Numbered from the stretch's first letter, positions 45,109 to 56,555 are shown. The stretch: 64,000 nucleotides of DNA from an uncultured Alteromonadaceae bacterium (GCA_947494925.1 CANLWS010000009.1:62001-126000); one strand, 5' to 3'. Notes: generated by a model from the letters alone, not told the origin. Program-made: numbers and translations.

Positions 45109-46383
45109 CTACTCTTGTATCGCATAATTCGACGCTGAAAATAACCGGACCTTATTCAGGCGGCTTTCGATAAGCTCCACCTGTGCTTTATATGCATTCG
45201 AATCGACTGTGCCAAAAACTTTTAAAAAAGTCGACTTGTCCAGCCCTTCAGGTAAACCGCTAACATCCGGGAAGTACTCATTTTCCGCTGAAACATTTGC
45301 AAGTAGAGTCTGGACCTGATTTGCAGTGTTTGGATCAGAGGCCAGCAACGCAAATCTTACGCCTGCCATATCCGCTGCTAAATCGACAAAACTGAATCCG
45401 CTTCCACCTAACCCCCTGTCCATCAGTTCTTTAAACTCACCAATCGCATTACTTACGCCTTGCTGAGAAAGTATCTTAATAGCGGCAGAAATCAGAAAAT
45501 GACGAGTCAAATCAATTCTTCCGGCCAATAGAGGCCGATAGTCCGGTAGTAAGACCATGCCGTTACTCGGCTGGACATCTCCCACCAAATTGGCGAGTCG
45601 ATGGTGACCTGCATAAATTGCCAGAGCCAGGATTGCAGCTTCGTTTTCGAGAACAGGGTCCGAGTCAATCGACCTTATCTGCACGTCTGAAAAAAGCGGT
45701 TTCATATACTCAGACAATGATGGGAATGACGCTTTTCTGGTAACAGACAGTCGCGAAATAAACTTCATGTAATAGGCGGTACGGATTTTGAGCGGCTGGT
45801 TCTGATCGACACTTAAACCATCTTTTAATTTATTCAGCTGCTTCAAAAAGTCACTAAGGGGCAAAAAGGTGACGACAACAGAAGATTCAAATAAACGTAC
45901 CTTCTCAATTTGCTCGACAAATTGGCTCGCAATATCACTGTCTGTATGCCAATCCGCAAGAAACAAAATCATCTTCAGTGCCCAATCACCAGGTATATGA
46001 ATGTAACCCAAGGTGACACTATCAATCTGCAGTTTCTGGCCAGCATTGACCGCGATCTTAATATTTATATAGTGACCAAATGGCGTGTCAGGCATCCTGT
46101 AGCTTAATGCTAATTCTGAACGAAAGTTTCTTAGTTCAGCCTGACCAGACAGATTAGGAATTGCTCTATTGGCCAAGCCCAACAAACTGTCAATCTGGTC
46201 TTTGCGGATCATGATATGCTGAATTTGATTCCGTCTACGCAAACTAGATTTGATCTGTTGCCAGAGTTGACTGACAGACTCAGCGCTATTGACTTGCTCT
46301 GAACTTTGCGCGGTCACGATGGATTCGTCTTCCAGAACAGAGACGAAAATAATTGATGCCAACGCTGTGAGCAGCATCAGCAA
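45109..46383 (-). CDS. Membrane-anchored periplasmic hypothetical protein
   Basis: 424 residues visible from ATG 46383. The frame is open upstream into a hydrophobic run without another ATG or GTG start, so the true start may be a rare codon a few residues earlier. One N-terminal membrane helix, then an exported mixed alpha/beta region. No catalytic motif; FVDLAADMAGVRFALLASDP suggests the M48-associated or AsmA-independent periplasmic proteins found beside parE in Alteromonas, but I cannot name a family. It ends 163 bp after the previous gene. Confidence 0.6.
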   Translation of the reverse strand: MLMLLTALASIIFVSVLEDESIVTAQSSEQVNSAESVSQLWQQIKSSLRRRNQIQHIMIRKDQIDSLLGLANRAIPNLSGQAELRNFRSELALSYRMPDTPFGHYINIKIAVNAGQKLQIDSVTLGYIHIPGDWALKMILFLADWHTDSDIASQFVEQIEKVRLFESSVVVTFLPLSDFLKQLNKLKDGLSVDQNQPLKIRTAYYMKFISRLSVTRKASFPSLSEYMKPLFSDVQIRSIDSDPVLENEAAILALAIYAGHHRLANLVGDVQPSNGMVLLPDYRPLLAGRIDLTRHFLISAAIKILSQQGVSNAIGEFKELMDRGLGGSGFSFVDLAADMAGVRFALLASDPNTANQVQTLLANVSAENEYFPDVSGLPEGLDKSTFLKVFGTVDSNAYKAQVELIESRLNKVRLFSASNYAIQE

Positions 46384-46518
46384 GATAAACAGGAATTTGA
46401 CAATCTTGAGTAAAATGTTAGTACTCGCTACTGATGACGTTTACAGACAGATAAACCAATTGCACTTAATGGGTTTTATAACAAAATTATCTTCGTTCAA
46501 ATAGTGTTCCCAAAGTGG

Positions 46519-48450
<1,932 letters not shown>

Positions 48451-48520
48451 CTAGCCCACCACTGTGATTTGATGTTACCAACTGAATCTCTCAGGAGCAA
48501 TGAATTGCATGCGCCTCTGT

Positions 48521-49096
48521 TCAATCCAGCAAAAACCTGAAAATTTCGGGCAAATGTTTATCAAAACCTTGAAAACTGTGATCTCCCCCTTGTTCGATCT
48601 GTAGACGCGCACCACGATATTTATCCTCAGCCTGACGATAATCAAGGGTTTCATCGCCAGTCTGCAAATACACTGAATACGCCTCCGATTTTGCTAGATG
48701 AGGTGTATTCAGGCCTATCAAATCATGAATATGTTGCTCGGACAGCGTGAATTCCTGGTTTGTATAGGGATTAACATGAGGACCAAGATAATCAACCAAT
48801 AGTTCAAATGGGCGAACAGCGGGGTTAATTAAAACCGCTTTTCCCCCCACCTTTTCAACGAAATAAGTGGACAAAAAGCCACCCATTGAACTTCCGATAA
48901 ACCTGATTTCCTTACCTTGGTGCTTGGACACTAAGGCTTCTATATCTGCAGCGGCTTCCATAGGGTAATTGGACAGTTCCGGGATTTCAAAATCCAGATC
49001 CGGAAAGTCCCTATCAACATATTCCTTCGTGGCTTGCGCTTTAACGGATTGTGGTGAACTTAAAAAACCATGTAAATAAATAACGGCAATTGCCAT
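48521..49096 (-). CDS. yqiA: YqiA-type alpha/beta-hydrolase esterase
   Basis: 191 residues. IYLHGFLSSPQSVKAQ oxyanion loop, GSSMGGF nucleophile elbow (catalytic Ser), and the C-terminal GGDHSFQGFD with the catalytic His. YqiA in E. coli is an esterase acting on short acyl-CoA and p-nitrophenyl esters; its cellular role is unclear. It starts 6 bp after the cpdA stop. Confidence 0.92.
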   Translation of the reverse strand: MAIAVIYLHGFLSSPQSVKAQATKEYVDRDFPDLDFEIPELSNYPMEAAADIEALVSKHQGKEIRFIGSSMGGFLSTYFVEKVGGKAVLINPAVRPFELLVDYLGPHVNPYTNQEFTLSEQHIHDLIGLNTPHLAKSEAYSVYLQTGDETLDYRQAEDKYRGARLQIEQGGDHSFQGFDKHLPEIFRFLLD

Positions 49097-49102
49097 AGAT
49101 CC

Positions 49103-49837
49103 CTATATCCTTTTAACCTGTGTTTGAAATTGACCTTCATCACCTAGGGTAATAAGGCGATATCCTGGAGGTTCGTCTGTCCAGCCAAATTCTTCGGAAC
49201 AACGCCATTGCCAACAACTGGACGGACTCGACATATATGTTGTATTCCCTGCCTGGTGTCGTCGTTCAGTATGAATGTGTCCATAAACAACCACAATGAC
49301 ATTGTTTCGCATGCTTATCTGCTGGATAAAATCGCCCCGGTTGAGCCACTCATGTTTATCCATCCAACCATTCACCATGATAGGGTGATGATGTACTGCG
49401 ACGACATGATGTTTGTTGGCAGCTTTATCGATGCGCTCTAACATCTCACAAAGACTCGCTTCGTCTACCCTACCCAAGGTTTTTTCGAACTGGCTGTTTA
49501 ACCCATGCACGCACCAATTTCCTTTTTCGATCGGCGTTCGTTTTGATAAATCCTGCTTGGGCAATAAGCATTTCAGTAGTTCAGGATTGTCATGGTTTCC
49601 GGGAATGTAGTACCAATCATGCCCACTCAGCTCCTGTTCACACAATTTGATAAAATGATGGTAACTTTCCTGGCTGGCATCACCACTTATATCTCCGGTA
49701 AACAGAATCAGATCAGGACTCTCAATTTTGGCTGCTTGCATCACCTGCTGAAGGGAATCAAAAGGTAAAATATTGTTGTATCCGGATTTGTCTGACTTAG
49801 CGTAAAGATGACAATCCGTTATCTGGACGATTTTCAT
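49103..49837 (-). CDS. cpdA: 3',5'-cyclic-AMP phosphodiesterase
   Basis: 244 residues from ATG 49837 (MKIVQITDCHLY). Class III metallophosphoesterase: TDCHL (D-x-H), FTGDISGD, PGNHDNP, HHHP and GHIHTE metal-binding motifs in order. It hydrolyses cAMP to AMP and so lowers CRP activity. Five extra N-terminal residues are possible but not conserved. Embedded between yqiB and yqiA as in enterics. Confidence 0.94.
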   Translation of the reverse strand: MKIVQITDCHLYAKSDKSGYNNILPFDSLQQVMQAAKIESPDLILFTGDISGDASQESYHHFIKLCEQELSGHDWYYIPGNHDNPELLKCLLPKQDLSKRTPIEKGNWCVHGLNSQFEKTLGRVDEASLCEMLERIDKAANKHHVVAVHHHPIMVNGWMDKHEWLNRGDFIQQISMRNNVIVVVYGHIHTERRHQAGNTTYMSSPSSCWQWRCSEEFGWTDEPPGYRLITLGDEGQFQTQVKRI

Positions 49838-49857
49838 ACAGCCTTTAATCAAGGTAA

Positions 49858-50313
49858 TCAGGATTCAGAAGCAGGCTGTTTTGTCGAATTCTGCAGACAG
49901 AAGTGTAACCACTCAGCCAAAAAACGGTTTACCATTTCTTTTTCGTTTTTCTGATGCATATTTTTATTGGGGTAAGCATAGCTCGGGCGAATCGCGCCGA
50001 TATTTTGCGAATGTAATACTTCTGCCATCTGAGCATCATGATACAGCCTCACTTTCATTTCAGGGCAAAGATAAGGCGGTACGGCTTCATTCAACTGAGC
50101 AAATTCAAGCGTACTGGTATAGCGGCTGCTATCGATAATAGTAATCCGATAACCAAGATGTTTGTTAATGCTAAAGGAATAACTCAGATCCAAGGTATCA
50201 CAATCAGGCAGCAATCTGAGCAGGCGCGCGTAATTGACCTCGCACACTGCCAGCAAAGTAGGCAGGTGAGGTACATATTTACGCTTTAGATTATTGCTTT
50301 CTATTCCACTCAT
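49858..50313 (-). CDS. yqiB: YqiB-type DUF1249 protein
   Basis: 151 residues from ATG 50313 (MSGIESNNLKRKYVPHL), which gives the DUF1249 N-terminus KRKYVPxLxxLxxVCExNYxRLxRLLP. YNxR and the later LYHDAQMAEVL match the family. Function unknown in E. coli. The 5' end overlaps nudF by 23 bp; cpdA follows after 20 bp. Confidence 0.9.
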   Translation of the reverse strand: MSGIESNNLKRKYVPHLPTLLAVCEVNYARLLRLLPDCDTLDLSYSFSINKHLGYRITIIDSSRYTSTLEFAQLNEAVPPYLCPEMKVRLYHDAQMAEVLHSQNIGAIRPSYAYPNKNMHQKNEKEMVNRFLAEWLHFCLQNSTKQPASES

Positions 50314-50917
50314 TAAGTACTGACTGTTTGTTAATAGCAAACCATTGTAAGGCAATTACGCTTGCGGCGTTATCAATTTTACCTTCTGATAACCATTTAA
50401 CTGCTTCGTGTTCAGCAACGCGATGAACATAAATATCCTCGCCTTCATGTTCCAGACCATGAACACCTTCTGCACGGGAAGCATCCACCTGACCGACATA
50501 CACGTGAATCCGTTCGGTTGTGCCACCCGGGCTCGACAAATAACTCATCGCCTTGTGCAGTTTCGTTATTTCAACTCCTGCCTCTTCGAACGCTTCACGC
50601 CGACAAACGTCTTCAGGCTCTTCACCCTGTTCGACTATACCAGCCACAATTTCAATCAGCCATGGAGAATCTGATGTGGCCATTGCACCAATCCTGAACT
50701 GCTCAATCAAGACAAATTCGGATAGCTCAGGATCGTATAACAAAACAGCGACTGCGTGTCCTCTTTCAAACACTTCTCTATGTATGACCGGACTTTGTTT
50801 GCCACTGAAAAGACGGTGTGTGAATTGGTATTTCACCATTTCAAAAAAACCTTTGTATAAGGGTATTTTCGATTCAATCATCACGTCATTTTTGTTAAAT
50901 CGCGGTATTTGGTCCAA
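50291..50917 (-). CDS. nudF: ADP-ribose pyrophosphatase (Nudix)
   Basis: 208 residues. The Nudix box is complete at 93-115 (G-x5-E-x7-REAFEEAG), with the proline and hydrophobic residues 16 or so downstream (SPGGTTERIHVYVG) typical of ADP-ribose pyrophosphatases. It cleaves ADP-ribose to AMP and ribose 5-phosphate. First gene of a block divergent from tolC, with the same order as in E. coli. Confidence 0.95.
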   Translation of the reverse strand: MDQIPRFNKNDVMIESKIPLYKGFFEMVKYQFTHRLFSGKQSPVIHREVFERGHAVAVLLYDPELSEFVLIEQFRIGAMATSDSPWLIEIVAGIVEQGEEPEDVCRREAFEEAGVEITKLHKAMSYLSSPGGTTERIHVYVGQVDASRAEGVHGLEHEGEDIYVHRVAEHEAVKWLSEGKIDNAASVIALQWFAINKQSVLNEWNRKQ

Positions 50918-51096
50918 TTTATTGCCCTCTTTGACTAACTCCGGTGCACTAACTTATAAATATTCTGTTACACTTGATGCGTCTTCGTTACCACAAATGA
51001 TTGTAGGTTAGCGCTTGATTTCCCTAGACTTTGCCCTGATACAAAAAAAGAAAATTAGCGTAGTCATACTATTACGGAACTAAAATAGGAAAGCCA

Positions 51097-52449
51097 ATGA
51101 AAAAATCCATTCTGTCTCTGCTTGTAGGCTTTAGCGTGGCCTCTCAAGCCTTTGCAGATGATCTTTATCAGGTTTATCAACTTGCACTGACAAAAGATCC
51201 CACTATCAATCGCGCCGAAGCGGATAGAAACGCAGCATTTGAGGGTATAAATATTAGTCGAGCCAATTTGCTGCCGCAAATCTCTGGCTCAGTCAGCTAC
51301 GATGACAGAACCAGTGAATTCGCCAATAACCAAGATGACGGCAGTGTTGTCGTACTGTCTAATGATACGGAAACTCTGGGACTCAGCCTGACATTAGATT
51401 TGTCCATTTATGATCACAGTAACTGGATTGCTTTGTCTCGGGCAGAAAAAGTAGCACATCAAAGTGATGCGAGTTTTGCTGTAAGCAAGCAAGAACTTAT
51501 CGTCAGAACCACGCAGGCCTATCTCGCGGTACTGAGAGCCCTGGACGGTCTGGAATTTGTGCAGGCCGAAAAACGTGCTATTGAACGTCAATTGGAACAA
51601 ACCAAGCAACGTTTTGAAGTTGGGCTGACAGCGATTACCGACGTGCATGAGGCACAGGCAAACTTTGATAACACAGTCGCTGATGAAATCCGTGCTGAAA
51701 ACGAAGTGGAATTGCGTCGTGAAGAGTTGCGTGAAATCACAGGTAAATATCACGATGATTTGTCTGTTCTGAATACTGAACGTTTCTCTGCGACACGACC
51801 TCAACCAGAAAATGTTGCTGACTGGCTGTCAATTGCAGAAGAAAAGAGTCTGGATCTGCTGATCCGCCGCTTCTCGAAAGATATTGCCAAGAAAGATATT
51901 GAATCTGCTCGGTCTGGTCACCTCCCGACCCTCTCGCTTCGCGCCAACGCAACGCGAGACAACCAAGACTTCACAAGAGGCGGTGTAACTTCCAACCTGC
52001 CGATAACAGATGGTCGCTCAATTACATTAAGTTTGGATGTGCCTATCTACCAAGGTGGTTCGGTTAGTGCTCGCACTGCCCAGGCCCGCTACAATTACGT
52101 AGCTGCTAGCGAGGACCTGGAGTTAACTCATCGCTCAACCGTACGCTCTGTTCGCAGTTCGTATAACGATGTGGTTGCCTCAATTTCTGCAATTCGTGCA
52201 TTGCAACAATCTGTTGTCTCTGCTGAAAGTGCCCTGAAGGCAACGGAAGCAGGTTTTGATGTGGGAACGCGTACCATAGTTGACGTATTGGACAGCACCA
52301 GAAACCTTTACAATGCTAAACGTAATCTTGCTGGCGCCCGATACGATTTCATCACTTCTGTAGTGAATCTGAAACGTTCAGCAGGTAGCCTGACAGAGAA
52401 AGATGTTGTTGATATTAACAAAGGTCTGATGGCTGTTTCTGGTTCGTAG
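51097..52449 (+). CDS. tolC: Outer-membrane channel TolC
   Basis: 450 residues. Signal peptide 1-20 (QAFA-DD). Two outer-membrane-efflux repeats: DLYQVYQLALTKDPTINRA and the second half with VSARTAQARYNYVAASEDLE, GFDVGTRTIVDVLDSTRNLY. It forms the trimeric exit duct for RND, MFS and type I export systems. The position divergent to nudF is that of genuine tolC in gammaproteobacteria. An intrinsic terminator follows. Confidence 0.95.
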   Translation: MKKSILSLLVGFSVASQAFADDLYQVYQLALTKDPTINRAEADRNAAFEGINISRANLLPQISGSVSYDDRTSEFANNQDDGSVVVLSNDTETLGLSLTLDLSIYDHSNWIALSRAEKVAHQSDASFAVSKQELIVRTTQAYLAVLRALDGLEFVQAEKRAIERQLEQTKQRFEVGLTAITDVHEAQANFDNTVADEIRAENEVELRREELREITGKYHDDLSVLNTERFSATRPQPENVADWLSIAEEKSLDLLIRRFSKDIAKKDIESARSGHLPTLSLRANATRDNQDFTRGGVTSNLPITDGRSITLSLDVPIYQGGSVSARTAQARYNYVAASEDLELTHRSTVRSVRSSYNDVVASISAIRALQQSVVSAESALKATEAGFDVGTRTIVDVLDSTRNLYNAKRNLAGARYDFITSVVNLKRSAGSLTEKDVVDINKGLMAVSGS

Positions 52450-52471
52450 ACCCGTATACTAAAAAATAGTA

Positions 52472-52498
52472 AAAGGCAGCTTAACAGCTGCCTTTTTT
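52472..52498 (+). terminator. Intrinsic terminator after tolC
   Basis: AAAGGCAGCT / AGCTGCCTTT perfect 10-bp stem, 4-nt loop, then a T-run, 23 bp after the tolC stop. Confidence 0.9.
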
Positions 52499-52542
52499 AT
52501 GCGTACTTAAAATTCCGACCCGCTCCTTTCAGTAGAACCAGA

Positions 52543-52559
52543 TTTCACGTCAGTTTCAC
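52543..52559 (+). promoter_or_regulatory. Direct-repeat regulator site upstream of the secreted-protein gene
   Basis: TTTCAC-N5-TTTCAC, 11-bp period, ending 51 bp before the ATG of the gene at 52611. The same element in the same orientation occurs before the PfpI-like, ABC and protease-like genes. It is a candidate site for the OmpR-type regulator at 54644. Confidence 0.65.
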
Positions 52560-52610
52560 ACCTCACCAGGCAAACTTAAGGTCTATTTGGTTAAATCCGG
52601 GAGATACCTT

Positions 52611-53363
52611 ATGAATAAAAAGTTTTGGCTGCTGCTTACATTTTCGAGCATCGCAGCAGACTCTCTGGCTTCAGAGTTCACAGCCACCTCAATGCCTCAG
52701 CAGAATCAAACACTTGTGGCAAAACAGAATTTACAACAGTCCATTTCACATGCGATTACTCAGTTCGAGCAAACGCCGCGAGAAGACTGGTCATATCGGA
52801 TCTCACGATATGAAAATGAAGAAGGGGAGGTAACCAGTAGCCTCGAGCTATTCGACCCGGCCCAGGAAATGAGTAAACAGTGGACGTTGCTTAGCATCAA
52901 TGAGCAACCACCGACAACTAATCAAGCACGCAAATTTACTGAAGATAAACAAAAGCAAGCCGAAAAAAGTAGTCAGCATAACTTCTCTGTGAAGTTGCGT
53001 GAGATCATTCAGATGGATAGCCTGGAGCTCATTTCGGAAGACCTGAATAGCCTGAAGGCGAACTTTGATGTGTATTTAAGTCGACTTGGTGAAGATGCGA
53101 CAAAGAACTTAAAGGGCTCACTGGTATTTAACAAGCACCAGCAATTTATTGAATCCATTGAAATTGTTAATACGGGTGATTTCTCGCCAGTATTTAGTGC
53201 GGACATAACCGATTTCAAACTGACTTTTCGTTTCATAAAGATGGATTCATCGATACTTCCTCAGCAGCAGGAACTGTCGATGAAAGGCACGTTTGCCTTT
53301 TTTACTGAGATTGAAGAAGTATCCAAAGATACGTTCTCTGAATATCGGTACGTGGGACAGTGA
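52611..53363 (+). CDS. Secreted hypothetical protein, candidate regulon member
   Basis: 250 residues from ATG 52611, which follows GGGAGA by 6 bp (the frame opens 24 bp earlier). Signal peptide 1-21 or so (SLASEF). The mature protein is polar, Gln/Glu-rich and probably beta-rich; the SWSYRISRYENEEGEV and GSLVFNKHQQFIESIEIVNTGDFSPVF segments look like a lipoprotein-carrier or outer-membrane-associated fold, but no family is recognised. It converges on the kinase gene with 3 bp between stops. The shared upstream element suggests control by that kinase's partner. Confidence 0.7.
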   Translation: MNKKFWLLLTFSSIAADSLASEFTATSMPQQNQTLVAKQNLQQSISHAITQFEQTPREDWSYRISRYENEEGEVTSSLELFDPAQEMSKQWTLLSINEQPPTTNQARKFTEDKQKQAEKSSQHNFSVKLREIIQMDSLELISEDLNSLKANFDVYLSRLGEDATKNLKGSLVFNKHQQFIESIEIVNTGDFSPVFSADITDFKLTFRFIKMDSSILPQQQELSMKGTFAFFTEIEEVSKDTFSEYRYVGQ

Positions 53364-53366
53364 GAG

Positions 53367-54650
53367 CTAGTCAGCAAAGAAGACAGTGACGGTGGTGCCG
53401 TTGCTGCTTTTTACTTGCATATTCCAGCCTTGATGCTCACACAGACGTTTTACGATAGACAATCCAAAACCAAACCCGGTACTTTGCTGACCTTTGACGC
53501 CGACTTGTGTGACATTGTCGGAAATCGCTGGCTCTATACCTGGGCCGGTGTCCTGGATAACTAAACTGTTTTCAGCAAAAGATATTTTCACCTCGCCTTC
53601 ATCCGTGTACTTAAAGGCGTTGCTGAGGATGTTGTCCATTACTACCTTAAGAATATTTTTATCTGCGCTGACACTGGCATTGCAGCTATCACTTATATCA
53701 ATAGCAATGTGTTTTCCTTCCAACAGCATCCTGTTGTCCAATATCGCTTTCTCAAGGATGGGCATTATATTAGTGGGGCGATTGTCGATCTTGGCGTGCT
53801 CCTCTCGGGCCAGCATTAACAAAGTATGTACGGTTTTTTCCATCTGATCTGCGGCTTCATATATACGCGCTAGAACAGCGTTATCTGTATCGTTTGCAGA
53901 CTGTTGAGTGCGACTGAGTTCGACTGCATTTTTTATCACGGCCAAGGGGGTGCGAAGCTCGTGACTCACATCCCGGGTAAAGCTCTTTTCTCGTGACAAG
54001 GCCAGCGATATTTTAACAAGCGCTTGTTCCAGTGCATTTGCCAGTATCCCGACTTCATTTTTGGGGTAGTGCTCGGCAAAATTGTCGGGGAGTTGCTCCG
54101 GCGCTACGCCATCCACCAATTCTGCTAACTGCTTTAATGGCTTGGTGGTTTTTCTGCCGACAAACCAGGCTATCAGACAGGCAATGATGGTCACCAGCAA
54201 GCCACTTATGACTAAAAACTGAATGACGCCTGCACGAATTGGGCGTACCAATAGTTTGCTGCCCACTTCCGCCACCAGGTACACATCAGGATAGTCAACA
54301 AAATGATGCAGATGGTAATGGCGACCTTCCAGCCCATAAAACTCTTTGCGCATCGGTTCGTCGATGGCGATTTGGCGCATATCATCCGGAAACGTTGATT
54401 TGGAAAAATGTACCTGCATATTGCTGCTTCGCGCATCAGGCCAGGTACCGGTATTGTTGAATTCGCTACTCAGATAAGCGGCCTCCCGTAAGATGTCCTT
54501 CTCGATAAAACTGTCCTCAAGAGTGTACATCAGCACAAACGAAATCATGCCGTAAACGGCGGAAATAACGAGGGTAAAGGCACAAAATTGAAGGACGATT
54601 CGGCGGCTCAAGCTGTGAAATTTTGCGTCATTTTTTAACATCTTCAGCAT
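53367..54650 (-). CDS. Sensor histidine kinase (QseC/PmrB-like architecture)
   Basis: 427 residues. TM1 (18-45), a periplasmic domain of about 95 residues (46-140) containing many acidic and His residues including a GRHYHLHHF cluster at 109-117, TM2 (142-164), HAMP-like linker, phosphoacceptor H230 in FTRDVSHELRTPLAVI, N-box DNILSNAFKYT, and G-boxes DTGPGIEP and GFGFGLSIVKRL. A small periplasmic sensor of this type suits detection of metal ions, cationic peptides or envelope changes; the ligand is not known. Its 5' end overlaps the regulator gene by 7 bp. Confidence 0.93.
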   Translation of the reverse strand: MLKMLKNDAKFHSLSRRIVLQFCAFTLVISAVYGMISFVLMYTLEDSFIEKDILREAAYLSSEFNNTGTWPDARSSNMQVHFSKSTFPDDMRQIAIDEPMRKEFYGLEGRHYHLHHFVDYPDVYLVAEVGSKLLVRPIRAGVIQFLVISGLLVTIIACLIAWFVGRKTTKPLKQLAELVDGVAPEQLPDNFAEHYPKNEVGILANALEQALVKISLALSREKSFTRDVSHELRTPLAVIKNAVELSRTQQSANDTDNAVLARIYEAADQMEKTVHTLLMLAREEHAKIDNRPTNIMPILEKAILDNRMLLEGKHIAIDISDSCNASVSADKNILKVVMDNILSNAFKYTDEGEVKISFAENSLVIQDTGPGIEPAISDNVTQVGVKGQQSTGFGFGLSIVKRLCEHQGWNMQVKSSNGTTVTVFFAD

Positions 54651-55348
54651 GAACCTTGCTCAGTGAATTCAAGGGTAAACCCTACGCCAAATACCGTTTT
54701 TAACATAGGCGAGTCAAAGGGCTTATCCAGCACAGCACGCAATTGATATATATGTGACCGAAGCGCATCGGATTCAGTGGGCTCATCCCCCCATAGCTTA
54801 TGACTGAGCTCTGAGCGGCTGACCACCTGTGGGTAAGCTTCGGCTAAGACCGTCAAGATTTTAAACCCCATAACACTTAAATCCAGCGACTTTCCATCTC
54901 GTGTGGCCGTTTTTCGCTTTCTGTCCAGGGTCAGGGGGCCGAGTTCTAGCGTATCTTTGGTTTGCAAAAGATGCCGCCTCGATAGCGCCAGGCAACGAAC
55001 TTCAAGTTCCTGCAGTGAAAAGGGCTTAGTCAAGTAATCATCTGTGCCCACATGAAAGCCCGAGACTTTATCATCAATGCTGTCTCTGGCAGTGAGCATC
55101 AATATGGGAATATGTCTGTCAGCTTTTTCACGTATCTGACGACACACCTCTAAACCATCCATGGTAGGTAGGTTCAAATCCAGTATCACCAGGTCAAAAT
55201 AGCTTTGCAGTGCCAGTTCAAGTCCTTGCAAGCCTTTGTCGGCAAAGTCTAGTACATGTCCTTTCTGTTCCATGTACTCAGCGATGTTTCTTGCAATGCT
55301 GAGCTGATCTTCAATAAGCAACATATGTAAAGACGAGGACTGAGTCAT
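54644..55348 (-). CDS. OmpR/PhoB-family response regulator
   Basis: 234 residues. Receiver domain with IEDQ acidic pair, phosphoacceptor D57 (VILDLNLPTMDG), TARD and KPF; C-terminal winged helix with ELSHKLWGDEPTESDALRSHIYQLRAVLDKP and FGVGFTLEF. Regulators of this family bind direct repeats with a 10-11 bp period. The only such repeats nearby are TTTCAC-N5-TTTCAC, found at four promoters in this locus. Starts 36 bp after the PfpI-like gene, so it is probably cotranscribed with it and autoregulated through that promoter. Confidence 0.94.
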   Translation of the reverse strand: MTQSSSLHMLLIEDQLSIARNIAEYMEQKGHVLDFADKGLQGLELALQSYFDLVILDLNLPTMDGLEVCRQIREKADRHIPILMLTARDSIDDKVSGFHVGTDDYLTKPFSLQELEVRCLALSRRHLLQTKDTLELGPLTLDRKRKTATRDGKSLDLSVMGFKILTVLAEAYPQVVSRSELSHKLWGDEPTESDALRSHIYQLRAVLDKPFDSPMLKTVFGVGFTLEFTEQGSC

Positions 55349-55384
55349 TGCAAATTCCTTTGTGAATCAAATTAAACCGGCATA

Positions 55385-56512
55385 CTAAAGCGACATGGTT
55401 TTTAGCATTTCCTGTGCGGGCTCGAAATCTGGTTTGTCCGCTAATATTTGTTTAAGTGTGCTTGTAGCCCCGACCTTGTCACCTAATTTTTGCTGTGTTC
55501 TGGCGATTTGCATATCCAATTTAGGGTTCTTGATCGCTTTTTGCCCTAATGTCATCAAGGTTAACGCATTTTGCAAATCAGTGTCGGATTCCGCTGTATT
55601 CAAATAGTAATAACCGTACATGCCAACCAGCTCAATATGATATTCGTCTGGATCCGTCGATAACACTTTTTTGATATCTTGATTACCTGCCAGAATTTCG
55701 GCAACTAAACCTAATGTTTTATCATCTCTGAATTGTTCCATTTCTTTGATTTTGATACCAAGCGCACTCACTTGTTCCAATGCTACTGCAACAGTAGAAG
55801 AAGGATTCTGTCCCGTGATAAGACGATTATCAACGGCAACATGGTTTAGCATAATATCGCTGGATTGAAATTTACCGCCTCGCTCGGCGAGCTTGTCTTC
55901 AAGCATAAACTCGAACTTTGGCATCCACTTTTTGCCAAACAATTTCTCTTCTTTATTGGTAAACCCATTGACGGCTTTATCAGCCACCAGATAACTGCCA
56001 TCATCCAGTTTCACATCCACAAGGGCAGCCGGTCCATGACACACTGCAGCCACAGAGCCCTGTTGCTGATATATATCCGCGATCAATTGCTGTAATGCGG
56101 GGTCTTTGGGTAAATCAAACATCGCCCCTTTTCCGCCAACAATAAAAATGCCGTCATAATCACGTGCTTTCAACACAGCGGTTGAAAGCGTGTTATTAAG
56201 CTTTGCCATGATCGCTTCATCGCTCAGTACCTGCTCATTGTATGCCTTCCCAGGATTATACTTATCTGCTTCTACTTTGCCGCCTTGTGGACTCGCCACC
56301 TCAACGTTAATTCCATGGGCTTTGAATACCAAATACGCTTTCGCGAACTCATCAAATTCATAGCCCGGCGCTTCCTGGCCTTGTTGTTGTCCATGCCCAC
56401 TGACCACCATCAGCACCGTCTTAGTGTCTGTCTTGGCGGATAGTTGCACTGACAACATGAGTAAAGTCATGTAGGTCGCTAATGATAGCAAATAGCTTTT
56501 AATCTGTTTCAT
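55385..56512 (-). CDS. Exported DJ-1/PfpI protein with C-terminal TPR-like region
   Basis: 375 residues from ATG 56512, which follows GAGGAG by 8 bp. Signal peptide 1-26 (QLSA-KT). The DJ-1/PfpI domain (about 30-260) has GYEFDEF with the acidic residue E52 and the nucleophile elbow AAVCHGPAAL with C158, as in Hsp31-like amidases/glyoxalases/chaperones. From about 265 to the end come helical repeats that look like TPR (KALMTLGQKAIKN.., DKVGATSTLKQILADKPDF). DJ-1 proteins are usually cytoplasmic and lack TPRs, so an exported fusion is unusual. A TTTCAC-N5-TTTCAC element ends 43 bp upstream of the start. Confidence 0.85.
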   Translation of the reverse strand: MKQIKSYLLSLATYMTLLMLSVQLSAKTDTKTVLMVVSGHGQQQGQEAPGYEFDEFAKAYLVFKAHGINVEVASPQGGKVEADKYNPGKAYNEQVLSDEAIMAKLNNTLSTAVLKARDYDGIFIVGGKGAMFDLPKDPALQQLIADIYQQQGSVAAVCHGPAALVDVKLDDGSYLVADKAVNGFTNKEEKLFGKKWMPKFEFMLEDKLAERGGKFQSSDIMLNHVAVDNRLITGQNPSSTVAVALEQVSALGIKIKEMEQFRDDKTLGLVAEILAGNQDIKKVLSTDPDEYHIELVGMYGYYYLNTAESDTDLQNALTLMTLGQKAIKNPKLDMQIARTQQKLGDKVGATSTLKQILADKPDFEPAQEMLKTMSL

Positions 56513-56529
56513 TGTCATTTCTCCTCTTT

Positions 56530-56549
56530 GTTGCCAACATAATGGCAAC
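56530..56549 (-). repeat. Short hairpin in the leader of the PfpI-like gene
   Basis: GTTGCCA and TGGCAAC are perfect 7-bp arms with a 6-nt loop, between the regulator element and the ribosome-binding site. Possibly an mRNA hairpin near the 5' end. Confidence 0.35.
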
Positions 56550-56555
56550 CTGGGT

